The notes under the pieces are model-generated. The model did no database searches and was not told where the DNA came from. It saw nothing but the letters and a program-made list of their open reading frames with translations. From positions 2,976,001 through 3,040,000 of the forward strand of contig NC_088301.1 of assembly GCF_032854445.1 (NCBI RefSeq): a stretch of DNA of 64,000 nucleotides, read 5' to 3'. This document shows, piece after piece, positions 11,600 through 43,420 of this stretch (its first letter is position 1; every line of letters begins with the position of its first letter). The stretch comes from Liolophura sinensis. Its lineage: Eukaryota > Mollusca > Polyplacophora > Chitonida > Chitonidae. The position numbers were made by a program, and so were the translations under genes.

Positions 11600-12830
11600 A
11601 ATACTTATGGCTTCTCCAGAATCAGTCATCACCAAACACTGGGAAAAGGTGATTGAAAATCATTATGCTCATAAAGCGCGCATTGTTATGTACGACGAAG
11701 TCCACTGCATCTCAGAATGGAATGATATTAAATTTTACTAGGCATTGAGCAAATCTTGCACAGCAATATAAACTGAATATCGGTTTCAAGGTGCAACATA
11801 TAGGACTATTAAATTGATTAAAATACTTTTCATGGTACAGTGCCCAGTGTTGCTTCCTGAATTAAAACTGTATGTACTTGTTTGATAAAAAAAAAGTACG
11901 ATATAAGTCCTTACACACACAAATTGTGACATTTTAGGGAGATAGGGTTCCGAGAGGATTACAGGAAAGTGGAAATCCTGCAAAGCATTACAGACTGCTC
12001 AGTCTTAGCCCTCAGTGTCACTTGCACACAACACATCTTGACAGATGAATCTAACATTTGTGGACTTTCTGACCCTAAAATATTATCATGCTTGCCAGAA
12101 AGTAGGCGTTAATCTTGATTGTTTTCCCATGGTTGTTTTTAAACAAATCTCTTCGTTTTTATTCGTAATTACTTTGAACTTGCCATACTTATTTATCTTG
12201 TATATTATCATTTTATATGGGATAAATCTGATAGAAGTAATTATGTTTTAAGACAAACATTTGTTGGAAAAGAAATCAGGGGTAATGTAACATCAACGAA
12301 AAGAAACAATGTTATCTTTTTGGTGATTCTGTAATCGCAGACCAAACATAACTCTGTGCTTTGTCAAAGAGTGTCAAAAGCATGAACGCCTGAAGTGGCT
12401 TATATCAGCTTTAAATAGAACAGACCAGTAGAAATGTGTCATGCCCATACAGATAATGTGTCCAAAGAAAGAATCATGTATAATTTGAAACAGACTGATG
12501 GTTCTATTCGAATTCTGTTTGCTACAGTGGCAGTTGGCATGGGAATAGACATCCCTGGTGTCAACACTTTAGATCCTTCATTTCGTCAGCTTTGGTAGCA
12601 GGTAGGACGTGTGGGTAGAGGTGGCCAACAGTCAGTGGCTATTTGCTATGTTTTTGCCAGAGACATTGCTAATCCATGCAATTTATGTCGAAAAGATGGT
12701 AAAAGGAGATGCAGCTGTCTTGATATGGTTTACTTCAGGAAATTAGTTGAAACGGGTGAATGGCTGTGTCTGTATTACCTATGATTCTTTCCTTTGATTG
12801 GGGATAAAATGAATGAGCTAAAATTTGCTC
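11600..12830 (+). pseudogene. RecQ-like DNA helicase relic
   Basis: Two pieces of a RecQ-type superfamily-2 helicase are legible. At 11607-11740 the frame reads MASPESVITKHWEKV and then the Walker-B-type motif DEVHCISEW, ending at a stop. At 12431-12780 it reads ATVAVGMGIDIPGV (motif V region), then SFRQLW, a TAG, and QVGRVGRGGQQS (motif VI region), followed by a cysteine-rich NLCRKDGKRRCSC stretch. Such enzymes unwind DNA with ATP. The N-terminal ATP-binding region, and whatever joined the two pieces between 11740 and 12430, are not legible. With internal stops this is a decayed copy. It converges on the DUF6589-like relic, which suggests the two were one unit. Confidence 0.75.
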
Positions 12831-12979
12831 CCTGCAAATCCCTGCCTATTTGGATTACGTAGATCTGTGCGCATGTGCAATGTGCAATGTGCAAATGCTG
12901 CATCAAGTGCACGATAAAATGCTCATGTAAAATGTATGTCTTTAGCAGAGAATATCAGCTTCACGTACAACATCTCAAC

Positions 12980-14055
12980 GTAAGCTATGTCATCAGTGTA
13001 GCTTCAATGATGTTTTCAAGGTGCTTAAGTATTCTTTGTTTGAGTTTTGCTACTGACTGGACCCCTTCATATGCAGAAAAGTCTTCCAATCCACAGAAAC
13101 CTCCCCCAAGCTTGCCATGAAAAAGGTCCTCCTTTTGAATACTTATAGTCATTCTTTTCAGATCCTTGGATCTATCAACTGCACAATGCTTTCTAGTGTA
13201 TGTGCTACTGTCAGAAATGCTTCCCGCAAATACTTTAACTTTGACTGTGTCTTTTCACTGTCCCTTCTGTAAACTGTCCTGCTGATGCCTTATTGCTTTC
13301 TTGGTAATCTCTATTGAAGTGCCTTAAAGATGTTGAGACCCCTCCCTCTTCTCATAATCACAGTTCTTTTCCAGATGAGCTGATGGACCAGCCTTTCAGA
13401 TGCTGGGCCTGTCACATTAGCAAGTAGACGATGTCCAAATACAAATATTTAGGGTGACTCCTTTCATGGAATTCGTACATGTCATACTTCCAGTGTCGAA
13501 TCATTCGCAGTCCATCATTCTCTCTTGCTACATCTTGTCTTGCCATAACAGCCAACCCTCTCTAATGCAACCGTCTAACGATCTCTTTCTGAGAGTCTAT
13601 GAATTTTTGGAATACTGGTCTCTTCTTTTCTTTTGTTTTGATTGAGCTTCACAGTGCTCCAAACAAAACCAGACACCTACTGGAATATCCTCTTGGTCAT
13701 GTCCATGGAATCAATGTGAAACCATTGCCTTTTGTCACAGGATTTATTTGAGGGGTAAACCATAATGTCCAGCTTTTCTGTTTCCACACCGGCATTACTA
13801 CAACATTTATAACCTCTACAGAGTTAGCTTTGTAGAGCAGCCTGTTTACTAAGTCTTGGGCAACTGTTCTCTGTTCTCTCATGTTGTCCTCCTCACTTTC
13901 AGGAAAATGACATGACAAGTCATGTAGACATTCCATACTCGTCAGATTCATGGTGAAAAAGGACAGTGTAGCCCTCTGTTGCAAACAGAAGCAATTCCTC
14001 AGCTTTGTCAAAACACTGCCTCACATTTCTAGACACTGCTGTGTGGTTGTACACT
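12980..14055 (-). pseudogene. DUF6589-like protein relic
   Basis: Read on the minus strand in shifting frames, pieces in order are RNVRQCFDKAEELLLFATEG, MECLHDLSCHFPESEEDN, VAQDLVNRLLYKANSVEV, ENDGLRMIRHWKYDMYEF with ERSHPKYLYLD, LLANVTGPASERLVHQLIWK with RTVIMRRGRGLNI, LREAFLTVAHTLESIVQLI, and GGFCGLEDFSAYEGVQ. The arrangement DG-hRhhRhWK, then RHPKY, then HQLhWxRTV and RGRGxNI is what I recall of DUF6589 proteins, a large uncharacterised animal family. That assignment is from memory and unverified. Several stops and frame changes break it. No function can be stated. It faces the RecQ-like relic tail to tail. Confidence 0.6.
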
Positions 14056-14066
14056 TGCTTTAGACT

Positions 14067-14315
14067 GGTAAGCGCGCTAGCGAAGCGTAATGACCCAGGA
14101 ATCTCTCACCAAATGCGGTCGCTGTGAGTTCAAGTCTAGCTCATGCTGGCTTCCTCTCCGGCCGTACGTGGGAATGTCTGTCATCAACCTGCGGATGGTC
14201 GTGGGTTTCCCGCGGGCTCTGCCCGGTTTCTTCCCACCATAATGCTGGCCGCCGTCGTATAAGTGAAATATTCTTGAGTACAGCATAAAACACCAATCAA
14301 ATAAATAAATAAATT
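14067..14315 (+). mobile_element. SINE, sense, full length
   Basis: Head GGTAAGCGCGCTAGCGAAGC, B-box-like GAGTTCAAGTC, centre GGTCGTGGGTTTCCC and GCCGCCGTCGTATAAGTG, tail CACCAATCAAATAAATAAAT. It abuts the DUF6589-like relic. Stretch 14316-15287 is AT-rich with nothing recognised. Confidence 0.92.
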
Positions 14316-15287
14316 GCTTTAGATTGTATAGGTTACCCCCTGTGGCTTTCAAATTTAAAGAGTTCATCCAAAGTGTCCTACAGAAAAAGAGACTTTAATT
14401 TGTATATGTGCTATGTGTGTGGAGATATTCATCCATGATCAAGTACAATGGATTTTATGCCCAATATTCATTTATAGAATCTGTTTTAATCTGCCACAAA
14501 CATTGGTTCATTTTGTTTTTTTGAACAAGAATTGGCAAAATAAATTCAGGTAATGCATTTAGTGTGTATCTAGTTACTTTCCAGTGTTGTGCTCACAATG
14601 CAATCAATGTCTTGTTTTCTGTCTTTCTAATTTATTGCTCTTAGAAGTCGATGTCACTTGCGTGGTTAGTTTATGATAGACATTTTTCTGTTTTATTGGT
14701 TCTAAGTTTTCCTCCAACTGAGCTCACATCAATCACATCATAATATTTGCCTTGTTCAGCTTTGTGTATTTATGTCAGTGTTTTATCTACCGGTACTGAA
14801 ACCAAAAATCTGAATTATCCAAAGCTGATTTGTTGAGAATTCATATTAGACTATTTTGCTAAAATTAGTTCTGCTTAAAAGTTGCTGTGAAAAGGATGTT
14901 ATAGCACATATTTTTCAGAAAATAAATATATTTTGACTTATCTCTTTTAATTATTGTGTCTATATCATGACCTTGACCCCATACACATATTTGTTTGACT
15001 TGAGTGTGGATTTTCCGGAATTTGCGTCCAGTAGATTTATGTGTTTTGGCTAACCCGAATCAATAAACAAAAATTTATTACATACAAATTTTTGCTATTC
15101 TATGATATTCTCTTTATACGTATATATTACTTTGTAATTCTAATGACACAGTGTGTTTCATAATCAAGGTTTATAGCGTTTGTGAGGGATGGGGGTGGGC
15201 TCTCAATGTAAACAACTGCATCAACTTCTAGGTTGCTGTTTTTCTAGTTCATTCGCCCTCTAACATCTATTATTACTTATATATTAA

Positions 15288-15537
15288 TTTAGTTGATTGG
15301 TGTTATGCGCCGTGCTCAAGAATATTTGACTTATACGACGGCCACTAGCATTGTGGTGGGATCTACATTGTAGGAAACCCATGACCATCCCCAGGTTGTT
15401 GACAGACTTTCCCACATATGGCCCGAGAGGAAGCCAGCATGAGCTGGACTTGAACTCACAGTGACCGCATTGCTGCGAGGCTCCTGAGTCAGTGCGCCGC
15501 GCTGGCGTGCTGACCCTCTCGGCCACGTGGGCCCCTC
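15288..15537 (-). mobile_element. SINE, antisense, full length
   Basis: Begins TTGATTGGTGTTATGCGCCG and runs to the head sequence GCTGGCGTGCTGACC and GGCCACGTGGGCCCC. Confidence 0.9.
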
Positions 15538-16019
15538 AGTCAGTATTACCCACTGTAATCCTGTGTCGTTCCTCTTGAAAGTATAGCCTCTCGATCCTGA
15601 TGACTAATTTAAATATAGTCTTCTGCTGACTATAAACAATAAATTAGGTTTCAGCTATTCTTTTTAGTAGCAAAAAGTTGTATGGTATTGTTTTAATATT
15701 AGGCTTAAGTTATTATTTATGCTAGACATTATGCTTTGCCTTGTGCTAAATAACTCACTGTTTAGTTTCGTGGTAACATGCACTTGAGATTTATTAGCTG
15801 GTTTTACTGTCAGTCATTTGTATTATTTCCAGTCCATTTCCACTTGCAAGCATTGTACAGAAATACTGTTATACATATCTGAATGTGTTTAAGATAATAA
15901 TAATATGTAAAACTACTCACTGGAGTAAGTCGTCTCCGCCATTCTTCAGTAGATAGTTCAAGCATGCCAAGACATGCCCAAATATGCCCTCCATTTATCC
16001 CTGCTTTTATGTCCCCATG

Positions 16020-16725
16020 CTCCCTCTCACAGCTAAGCCCTCAGGATCGCCGTTAGCATCAAGAGCAGCATACTGAGAGTTAGTCTCCAGGACGTCAATG
16101 GTACATGCAGTTTTGGTCTTATCTTCGTGAAAAACACGCAATGAAAACTATGTATACAAATGATAGGTTATGAAAAAGCAAAAGTGCTTGTTTCTTCTGA
16201 AGTAGAAACACTGCAGGATGCACGTTGTGAGTTAAGCTCTTCAAGGGACTCACAAGTGAGTCGAGCACATCCTCATCCCCCCCCCCCCCCCACCAAAATG
16301 TCCTCTAGTTGGGGGTAGTGATTTTCCCAACTTCGTTAAGGCTGACAGATTAGTAAGGAGAAAATCAAATGATAGATTTCATAACCTTCTTCATATACAA
16401 TGAGATAAAGTAAGAAAATGTTGGAATAAATAATCTAATAGAGTTGCAGCAATATGTTATCCAGGCAGGGGTGTCACTCATGTATAGCTGAGACATTGGC
16501 AAGGAATATATCATGAAGATAAAGGACTGGGATAAGACACCAGTCTAGCTTGTGATGCCAGCACATTTTAAAAATACACTGTGGAAAAATAATTACACAG
16601 CTGCATATCGTTTTACCATTTTCTACTCCTGACAGTACATCTTTCCATGAAATAACTCTTCTGTCAAAGCCTTCCTTGACCTTATCGATTCTTCTCTGTT
16701 GAGTTACTTTGACACCAACCAAGTT
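16020..16725 (-). other. Coding-like scraps, minus strand
   Basis: Short minus-strand frames read DKTKTACTIDVLETNSQYAA (about 16130-16060), LTCESLEELNSQRASC (about 16260-16200) and VTQQRRIDKVKEGFDRRV with SWKDVLSGVENG (about 16710-16600). They look protein-like and share strand with the DUF6589-like relic, so they could be its N-terminal exons. I do not recognise the family. A 15-C run sits at 16277-16291. Other DNA in 15538-18020 shows nothing. Confidence 0.25.
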
Positions 16726-18021
16726 TTTTCAACCCCCTGAAAAGCTAAATGAAGAAGTATATATAATTCACATGAGTGGATAAAATCATAAATGCTGATA
16801 CTTTGAAACTTTCAAATAAAAGTCATCCGTAAGAAAACATTTTTAGTTAATGATTCATCAGTAATCAGCACATGGAAAAAATAGCTTTATTCAGGTCTGT
16901 ATCGATACGTGATTTGATCGAGTGACATCACGTGTCATTATTATGATTTTTTCTCCATTTAAATCATCAGAAACCACATTTTCTTGTCATTAAAATGCAT
17001 GGAATGTTCTCTCTCTTTACAATCGCTGAAACAGAAAAATGAAGATCATTAAAATTAATAAATACCTTACGTTTACACCCACATAACCATAACGATAGTG
17101 ACACGATCACTTGGAAAATACTGCACTTTGTGCTCTGTGTGTATCCCGTGGTGTTCAAAACAGTTCCAATAACTGGTACTAAAGAAATCGTTTTTATTCC
17201 TACTCTTTTAGATGTTGATTTGTGATTTTGCTTATTTGTCACAGCAGTAGTGGTAAGTCCTTGCGTGAGGCGAAACACCTTCTAGGCCTTTTCATGTGTG
17301 TCATTCCAGCTTAACATTAAAATACTGTCTACAGTGTGGTTAGTGGTGGACATTTTCACAGTCTTTCATTTCTTTGTCACACATACAGCAAGCATTTCCT
17401 TCCTGGCATTTTTGCTTACCCTGCCTAAATCAGAGTCATGGGCTGTTAATGTTAATGCCAATCAAAAACAGAGAAAAATACTAAATTTTTTATTCAACAA
17501 TTAATTTCAGTCCTGATTTAGACATCCTGCAAAAGCCGCTAACACATCGTCAAAGAAAAAATATTTATTTCAGTCTAAAACTTATCTCTCTGAAAAAAAA
17601 TGAATGAAGCTTTACCAATGTAAATAAACTTACCTTTCCATCATGTGATTTTGGGGTTTTCTTCTGGGGGCTTGACAAAGCGCTATGAAGCTGGCTTACC
17701 GCGAAGCGAATTTTTTCGTTGCGACTTTCTTTTACTCGGAGTTATTGCAATTTTCTTGGCTACGTAGGTTCTGTTCGGTTTTAACATCTATCGACTGAAA
17801 TGCTTGTCTACATTGCATCCATAGCATGGATTACCGCCTTGGAGGAACAAAGGCCTGTTCAGTTGTTTCGGCTGTACTGTGCCCACCTCATAAACCCACC
17901 CACCCTCCTCCCACGTAGTGAAAAGGGTAGTCTTTCTCGCACGCTTCCCTTTTACCTCAGATTTATTCCCACATCACGCACATACGTTCTCATCCATATC
18001 CAGAATATTGTTTGAACGTGA

Positions 18022-18106
18022 GTCTGACAGCCAGCATGTTGAGATTGTTTATGTCATGTGGTTGGTTGACCTTTTCCGTCATGCCGACGTCAGCAAACGA
18101 GACTTG
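18022..18106 (+). repeat. Right arm of an 84-bp inverted repeat
   Basis: Reads GTCTGACAGCCAGCATG, later TTGACCTTTTCCGTCATGCC and GACGTCAGCAAACGAG. It is the inverted partner of 10552-10635, 7.4 kb away, and the RecQ-like and DUF6589-like relics lie between them. It contains a CACGTG-like site in the left copy and GACGTCA in both. Confidence 0.75.
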
Positions 18107-18107
18107 C

Positions 18108-18475
18108 ACCAGATGTACTGTTACAGTAGAAGCAGGCCCACTCTTAAGCCAGATGTACTGTTACAGTGGAAGTACTGTCACTTCAGATGTACTGTCACAC
18201 TACAAGTTATTTTTACGCCATGTGTACTGTCACAGTAGAAGTAGACCTACTTTTATTCCAGATGCATTGTCACTTCAAATGTACTGTCACGTTATAAGTA
18301 TTGTTACCCCAAATGTGGTGTCACAGTAGACATACTGTTACGCCAGATGCACTGTTACAATAAACGTAGTGTGAGGTCAACCGTATTGTTAAATTAGGCG
18401 TTCTATCACACTAGACGTTCGATCACACAAGGCGTACTGTTACAACAGGTGTAGCCTCACTTCAGATTGACCACT
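18108..18475. repeat. Degenerate tandem repeat of about 30 bp
   Basis: The word CAGATGTACTGTCACAGTAG and variants recur (for example 18113, 18150, 18184, 18220, 18277, 18327). Spacing is irregular and copies are old. Confidence 0.65.
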
Positions 18476-21227
18476 ACGTCACATTTGACTTTCAGTTTCA
18501 CAAGTTTTATATGATAGACCATGCCACGAATCGTAGCTTGTATACTTTTTGATCGGTCTAAGGTGATTAAACGACTTGTGTTTCTTAACAAGTATATATA
18601 CAAATCAGCCACAGAACTATATGGATAATATCGGCGACGTTTGTAGAGGCTTCATTTCGGATCGTCCTTGGGCTTTTACCTAGGATGGCGGATACCTAGC
18701 GTGATTAACATCTTTGTAGAACAAGTATCATGTGCTGAGGAGTGAGATAGAGATAAAGTCCATCGAGGTAAACCATGAATGTATTATCAATACATAACGA
18801 TGTTTTCGTAGGACTATTCAGATTTGAATAAAATGTTTTTATTATTTATTTAGAAGCATAATTTTTGCAGGAAAATTGTTACCTTCTGTGTAGGAAAATT
18901 GATGTTATTCAAATTTGTGTTTTAAGTGATCTAACAAACGCTAAAATGACTACAGACAAATTTACAAATTTTAATTTATTACTGCCAATTCACAGAAACC
19001 AAAATTTACCAGAATGTGTTTGTGAGGCTGTTAACTTATCGGATCGCTATCCTTACTTTAGGACAAGTATACAAGAGAGAGCGTGGCAGTGCCCGGCTTT
19101 CATACTTCAGCATGGCATTAGCTTTTCACAGAGTAACTATGCACGTGGACAAAATGGCAAACTCTTTTAGATAGCATCTCAAGCTTTTTTCGTTCTTTTC
19201 TCAGGTATAGCCAAAGTAAAACTAGTTTGGCATTCATGTTGTTGTAAATTCCCCTTGGATAAATTTGTTGATGAAATGTTCTAGCAATGGTTACATTTTA
19301 TAAGTTGAGCTGTCATATGATGTCAGTTTTGATGATCATCACATGATGGAAATTAAGTTATTATTTCATGATCTGATGATAAAAAGGCATTCCGCCCAAA
19401 GTTTTTCTTCCAGGAATTGTCAGTCTAGTGGCAAATATCTAGTGAGCTACTGATATACCTGGATTTGTGTTTCATATAAAATTAGCAAGAAGCTATTTTT
19501 ATTGTATTTATAGACTGGTATATTGCCACTATACTCGGTCTACACAAACACACTGTGTACATTCACCTTGAACATCCACCTTTTTCTTTTTATTTTTTTT
19601 TTTAAATTCTTAAATCCACATGCAGTGGGGTTTGAATGCTCGAATCTTTATCAATAAACTGTCTAGCCATCACAGGAATCTCTTGTATAGGCAAGATAAG
19701 TGGAAAAAGAGCGCGATTTTACCGCAAGAGCTAATAAAGCCGTTGAGCTGAAATATATAGGATTATGCAAGATGTATATTCAGCCTAGGAGCTAGCGTAT
19801 AATCCCGGCCGTGTCTCTGTGAAAAGTGTGTGAACTCGCGAACTCCTGAATTCCACCAGTACAGCCGATTCGGGATTTTCAGGTTTAACAGCTTGCCATG
19901 GCGTTTGTCAGGTATGCATTGTACCTAGCCAAAAAGTGACGGTTTACTGCGGCTATCTCCCTCTACCACCATGACTACCAGCATAAAATTCTAAACATTT
20001 ATGACTAGAACGGGATTATTCCACTTTACTGCAGGCTGACAATAAACCACCGACTGTGTTCGTGTTGACGTGTACGCAGTCCAATGTTCGCGTGGGACAC
20101 CACTCTGCAGGCTGACAATAAACCACCGACAGTGTTCGTGTTGACGTGTACGCAGTCCAATGTTCGCGTGGGACACCACTTGTCCTCCACCAGTTATATG
20201 GTGTGCATACCTATACGTCACATGTGGATAAGTTCTTTAGTAAGTTGCCAAAAAGGCGATGGTTTTAACCTCCACCTGTCGTATAACTGAAAAATTATAG
20301 TGTGTGGTGTTAAACAAGAATTTAAAAAAAAAATGAATGCAGCGTAAAACGCCTGCCAAACAAATACCTTAATATATAGCGGTAACTCAGACATATGCTG
20401 TTACATATACATTATATGTTATTGTGTTCGAGTATTCTTCCGTACGTAAAGTAACCCTAGACGGAGTTTCCAAAAGACGAATTGTGCTGCCCTTGTACTG
20501 AGCTAAACCCAGAGCTTGCGTATGCTCTTACCTGTGTCTGATGGCTTCGAAATCTTCAGGAACCATTACAGACGCATTTAATACACTCATGTGACTTGGA
20601 ACATACAATGTCAGAAACAATGAGACAATGAGAAAAAACATGTAGTTCCTGGTGCCCTTTTGTCAATTTGATATATAAGTCACACCATTCTCTAAAATTA
20701 ATCCTTCATTTAAATGTTTTTATCTCTCAATCAGGGATACTGAACAGTGTACTACACTTGACAGAAAATGAATTGCAATTCTGTACAGAAGGTAGAGTAT
20801 TTAAAACAGCTGGGATCTCCCTCTGGAAATGTTATAACTATCGAAATTAAGGTATATCCAAAACTATGCCAACAAACAGCCAAGCTAAAACCTGAAGTTC
20901 GTGAAAGCCTGAGCAAATGGCAGCTGATGTTTTTCGGAATATATCTGAGTGGAACAAAGGACAAGTTTTGTTCCCATGAAGCCAACTTCAGTTCAAGTTA
21001 GTTACTGTAAGAATAATGTTATGTTAATGTATGTAGCAACACTCCTGTACGGCTATAGACCCAGCTCTGTCTGCATTGACGCCTTTTACATGTGAAGTTT
21101 TCAGGGATGTTTAACGTCTCTTTTCAAAGCATTTTCATTGAAAAGATCTTAAATAGGCAACTGAAGAGTGAAACATTGATCAGACGGGCTATGTGGCTTT
21201 TGTAGCCACACTATTGAAGAAGCCATC
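18476..21227. other. Intergenic DNA upstream of gene B
   Basis: No gene, SINE or array recognised apart from a two-copy 76-bp tandem duplication at 20029-20180 (CTGCAGGCTGACAATAAACC at 20029 and 20105, one difference seen). The promoter of gene B should lie near its right end, but I see no clear TATA box. Confidence 0.6.
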
Positions 21228-40039
<18,812 letters not shown>

Positions 40040-40845
40040 AGAAAATTCCCTATGATTACGATAATTACTTATTTTGAACCTATAGTTGAATTCTCAGTCT
40101 AATATTTGATAGCTTCGTTTCAAGAAACGTCTTGCTTAGGGTGTTAGGACGTGAAGAGATCAATTCTGTTTCATCGATTTTGTTACTTAAATTTTTAAAG
40201 TTTTATGTACACGATCAAAACCATAAGAAATATCTTCATTTTCACTTTTTTACCTTTTGTTTTTCTTTGTAACACGTACACAACCAATTTTGCAATATTA
40301 CAATAACTTTGTTTATCAGCATGTGCCAGCATAAAATTAGGTGTTTTGTTAACGAATATTAAAAACGAATGGAAAAGTTAGATAAATCCCACAAAAAACA
40401 ACATCTTGTAAAGTATGACGACATTAACTCCCTCGTGATTTCTGGAATACCAAAAGAGTACTATGTGATTAAAACTGAAACTGGTAGCCGGAGGTGTATT
40501 GAATTGGGTTCTAGTGATGGGTCTATTTTGTTCATTTTCCTGGGAGAGCAAGGGTTTCTCTCTGGCTCAGATGGTTAAATCACAGGCCCCCTGCATCCAT
40601 CAGGACGTTGACCAGTGAGAATATGTGTCCAGTTCCAGCTCTCGCTCTGCTGAGAGCTACTTTAGGTCAAGAGGTTTTTCTCCTTCTTCACGAGTCCACA
40701 ATGTAACGAAGACACTCTTATATTTTATTTTTCTTGTGTTCTCATATTATCTAATCTGGGAATTATATTGCTTTTATTGTCTTTTATTTTGAACCAAAAC
40801 TTGTTTGCGTGGTTGTACGTGCATGTCGGAAGCTATATGGGCCTC

Positions 40846-40851
40846 AATAAA
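40846..40851 (+). promoter_or_regulatory. Candidate polyadenylation signal of gene B
   Basis: AATAAA about 0.8 kb after the stop, in the same orientation, followed by T-rich DNA. No earlier AATAAA is seen after the stop codon. Confidence 0.45.
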
Positions 40852-42605
40852 GCTATGTTTTAAACTATAGAAACAATGGATCCCGTTCTTTTCTTTAAAG
40901 TGCATGTATTTACTATGGTCGATTTTGCATTCCTCGGAAGAAAGCACTGAGGAAGTTTATATTTGTCCATTACACAAAAAGTAACAAAAAAGTTTAAAGA
41001 CAAAAGGTAAACTAATTTTATTGCCATAAAATCCTTTAACAGTGTGCACTGGCTGTAAAATAAATCCCAATCCAATGCGGTGAAAATTTGCTGAAATGAG
41101 CTATGAAAAGTTAGTATCATAAATTACACGTGTGGAACACAATACGTCCAACACAGACATTTGAATCCAGTAGTGTGATGGCAAGATTGCAGTTGTCAGG
41201 CCGTGTACATAAAGTGGCTATTACAAAAGCCTGACAAAGGCACAGAGCTGTGAGACTGCAAAAACTGTAGACAGCAGTAGTAAGGCAGAATAGTCACGTC
41301 GGAAACGTACATCACTCATGGAAAATGTAGGTGGTCAATATTATAAAATACCTACATAAAATATATAACGAATAGTGAAGCAATAAAAGTGCCATTGTAT
41401 TTATGTCAAGACAAGGTGTTACAGTCACATCACTGGGAGATAGAATCAGTACCCCAATTTACATTTTCGTTTTTGTCATGAATCGGAATCTTCTGGATGC
41501 CCGTCTGCCAAATTTGAACGGGCAGGTGCATGTTTGCCATCAAAATAAGGGAGATGGTTTAATGTTTGGGTCGGCATGAGTTTTAATGATGAAAGTGAAG
41601 ATCTGGGCGAGAGAACACAAGGGCTGCGAATTCCGTCGCTTTGGTGTTGCTATTAGTACCTCTCCCATCTGCTGACATAGACAGTTCCAGATTGTAACGG
41701 TCAACCTATGTCAAGACTTATTGCTGCCTTCTTACAAAGCTAAGCAAGGTATGCATCAAAGCTTATTGGTCACGGAATGTTTGGGACTAAGTTAAAGCAC
41801 AAACTGTTAATTGAAATTCGATTTGCAATTGAACGACTAGGGGGAGATAATCAACTTTGCAACAAGGAGACATTCATCTCACTAAATTAGGTCAATACCG
41901 AACTATGCAAAACACAATGCTTGCGTCCAGCAAATATTTTACAGCACACGTAGCCCACTGCAAAAATACAGCGTGTGTAGACTTAGGGTTCCGTTTAGCC
42001 GCAAAGACTTTCCCTATTAATGTATTTACACAAGGATTTATCCATAAATAAAAAATGTCAAGCCTAAAATAAATAATTATACCTTTACCGAAATGTATCT
42101 ACAAACTGCGTGTGATTTTGACTTTCTTTAGGCAAGTGGACCCATGCTTTTCATATAGGCCTACAAAGAGCAAGCAGAACAGCATCTTCGGCTTACCCAT
42201 GAAACATAACACAAAGGTCCACCCTGGAAATGCCGTGTTCCCCATAACCAGCGGGTATAGAATATACTGCCACCTGGATTTTATATGCTTAGGTGATGAA
42301 TTACAATTAAACAATCTATTCGAATTGTGCAACTAACCATTGGCTAAATAACTTAAAACATAAAATCAGCCATTCTAAAAAAAATTTCTATCACTGTTTC
42401 TTTCCTGTTGAGAAATGTACTTCTTTGGTTCCATTAACACTGACATTGCACTGGCCATTAACATCATAAAGCGACATAAAGGATAATCATAAGACGACAA
42501 AAAAAATGCGTCCACTATGGTAGAGTATAAATATTCAGCATTACTTGCCTACTCGGTCATATGTCATAACATTTCTAAACAAAACCAGCAGAATCCTCAT
42601 CTGTC
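40852..42605. other. Intergenic DNA between genes B and C, left part
   Basis: No gene, SINE or array recognised. Confidence 0.6.
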
Positions 42606-43110
42606 TATAGTAGACTGGTGACAGAGTCTTCACATACTCATGACAGAATCGGTTTTAATGTACAAACTGTAGACTCATGGCAGAGACTTCACATACTCAT
42701 GACATATTGGGTTTCTTCCTCTGTCGTACCCATGACAAATTGAGTTTCTTCCTCTGTCGAAGGTAGGGACATATCCTTGACAGATTGGGTTTCCTTCTTC
42801 GTCATACCCATGGCATATTGGGTTTCTTCCTCTGTCGATGGTAGAGTCGTACCCATGACAAATTGAGTTTCTTCCACTGTCGAAGATAGGGACACATCCT
42901 TGACAGATTGGGTTTCCTTCTTCGTCATACCCATGGCATATTGGGTTTCTTCCTCTGTCGATGGTAGAGACATACCCGTGACATATTGGGTTTCTTCCTC
43001 TGTCATACCCATGACATACTGGGTTTGTTTCTCTGTCGATGGTAGAGATATACCCATAACATACTGGGTTTCTTCGTTTACCCTTGACAGAATAGGCGTC
43101 TTCACCTCCC
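42606..43110. repeat. 33/45-bp minisatellite that is open in two minus-strand frames
   Basis: Units built around CATGACATATTGGGTTTCTT plus CCTCTGTCG, some with an added GATGGTAGAGAC. On the minus strand one frame reads ICHGYDRGRNP and ICHGYVSTIDRGRNP repeats (152 codons) and a second is open for 138 codons. The unit is a multiple of three, so open frames persist without selection. There is no ATG context, signal peptide or splice evidence. I list it as a repeat, not a gene. Confidence 0.85.
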
Positions 43111-43261
43111 AGTGACAAAAAAGTCATCTTCACAAGAAGGTAATATGCATTTCCCTTACCTATGACAGATTATACACCTTCATCTATCCATGGAAGAATA
43201 TTACCCTAGGACAGAATACCTAAGAACTTGAAATCAGTGATACTACCTTGGTGAGCGCACA

Positions 43262-43420
43262 ACATAAAAGGAATAGGCCAAGCGCTTAATGGACAGGAGT
43301 CAGCATAATTTGGTGGAGTGCAGTGCCTGGTGTCTTCGGCACAGTGCTCCAGTGAGGCAGCCTTATGACCATGTCAACACTGGGTCCGGTCTGCTACATC
43401 CAGCAAACAAGCTCACCTAA
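43262..43420 (+). mobile_element. Fragment related to the second SINE family
   Basis: GGTGTCTTCGGCACAGTGCT, CCAGTGAGGCAGCC and GGGTCCGGTCTGCTACA resemble the body of molluscan SINEs as I recall them. Head and tail are not clear. Stretch 43421-44329 shows nothing else. Confidence 0.4.

Noticed and set aside
18865-19170. 101-codon plus-strand open frame
   Set aside because: Ordinary composition but no family, no splice context and no repeat support. It is left uncalled.
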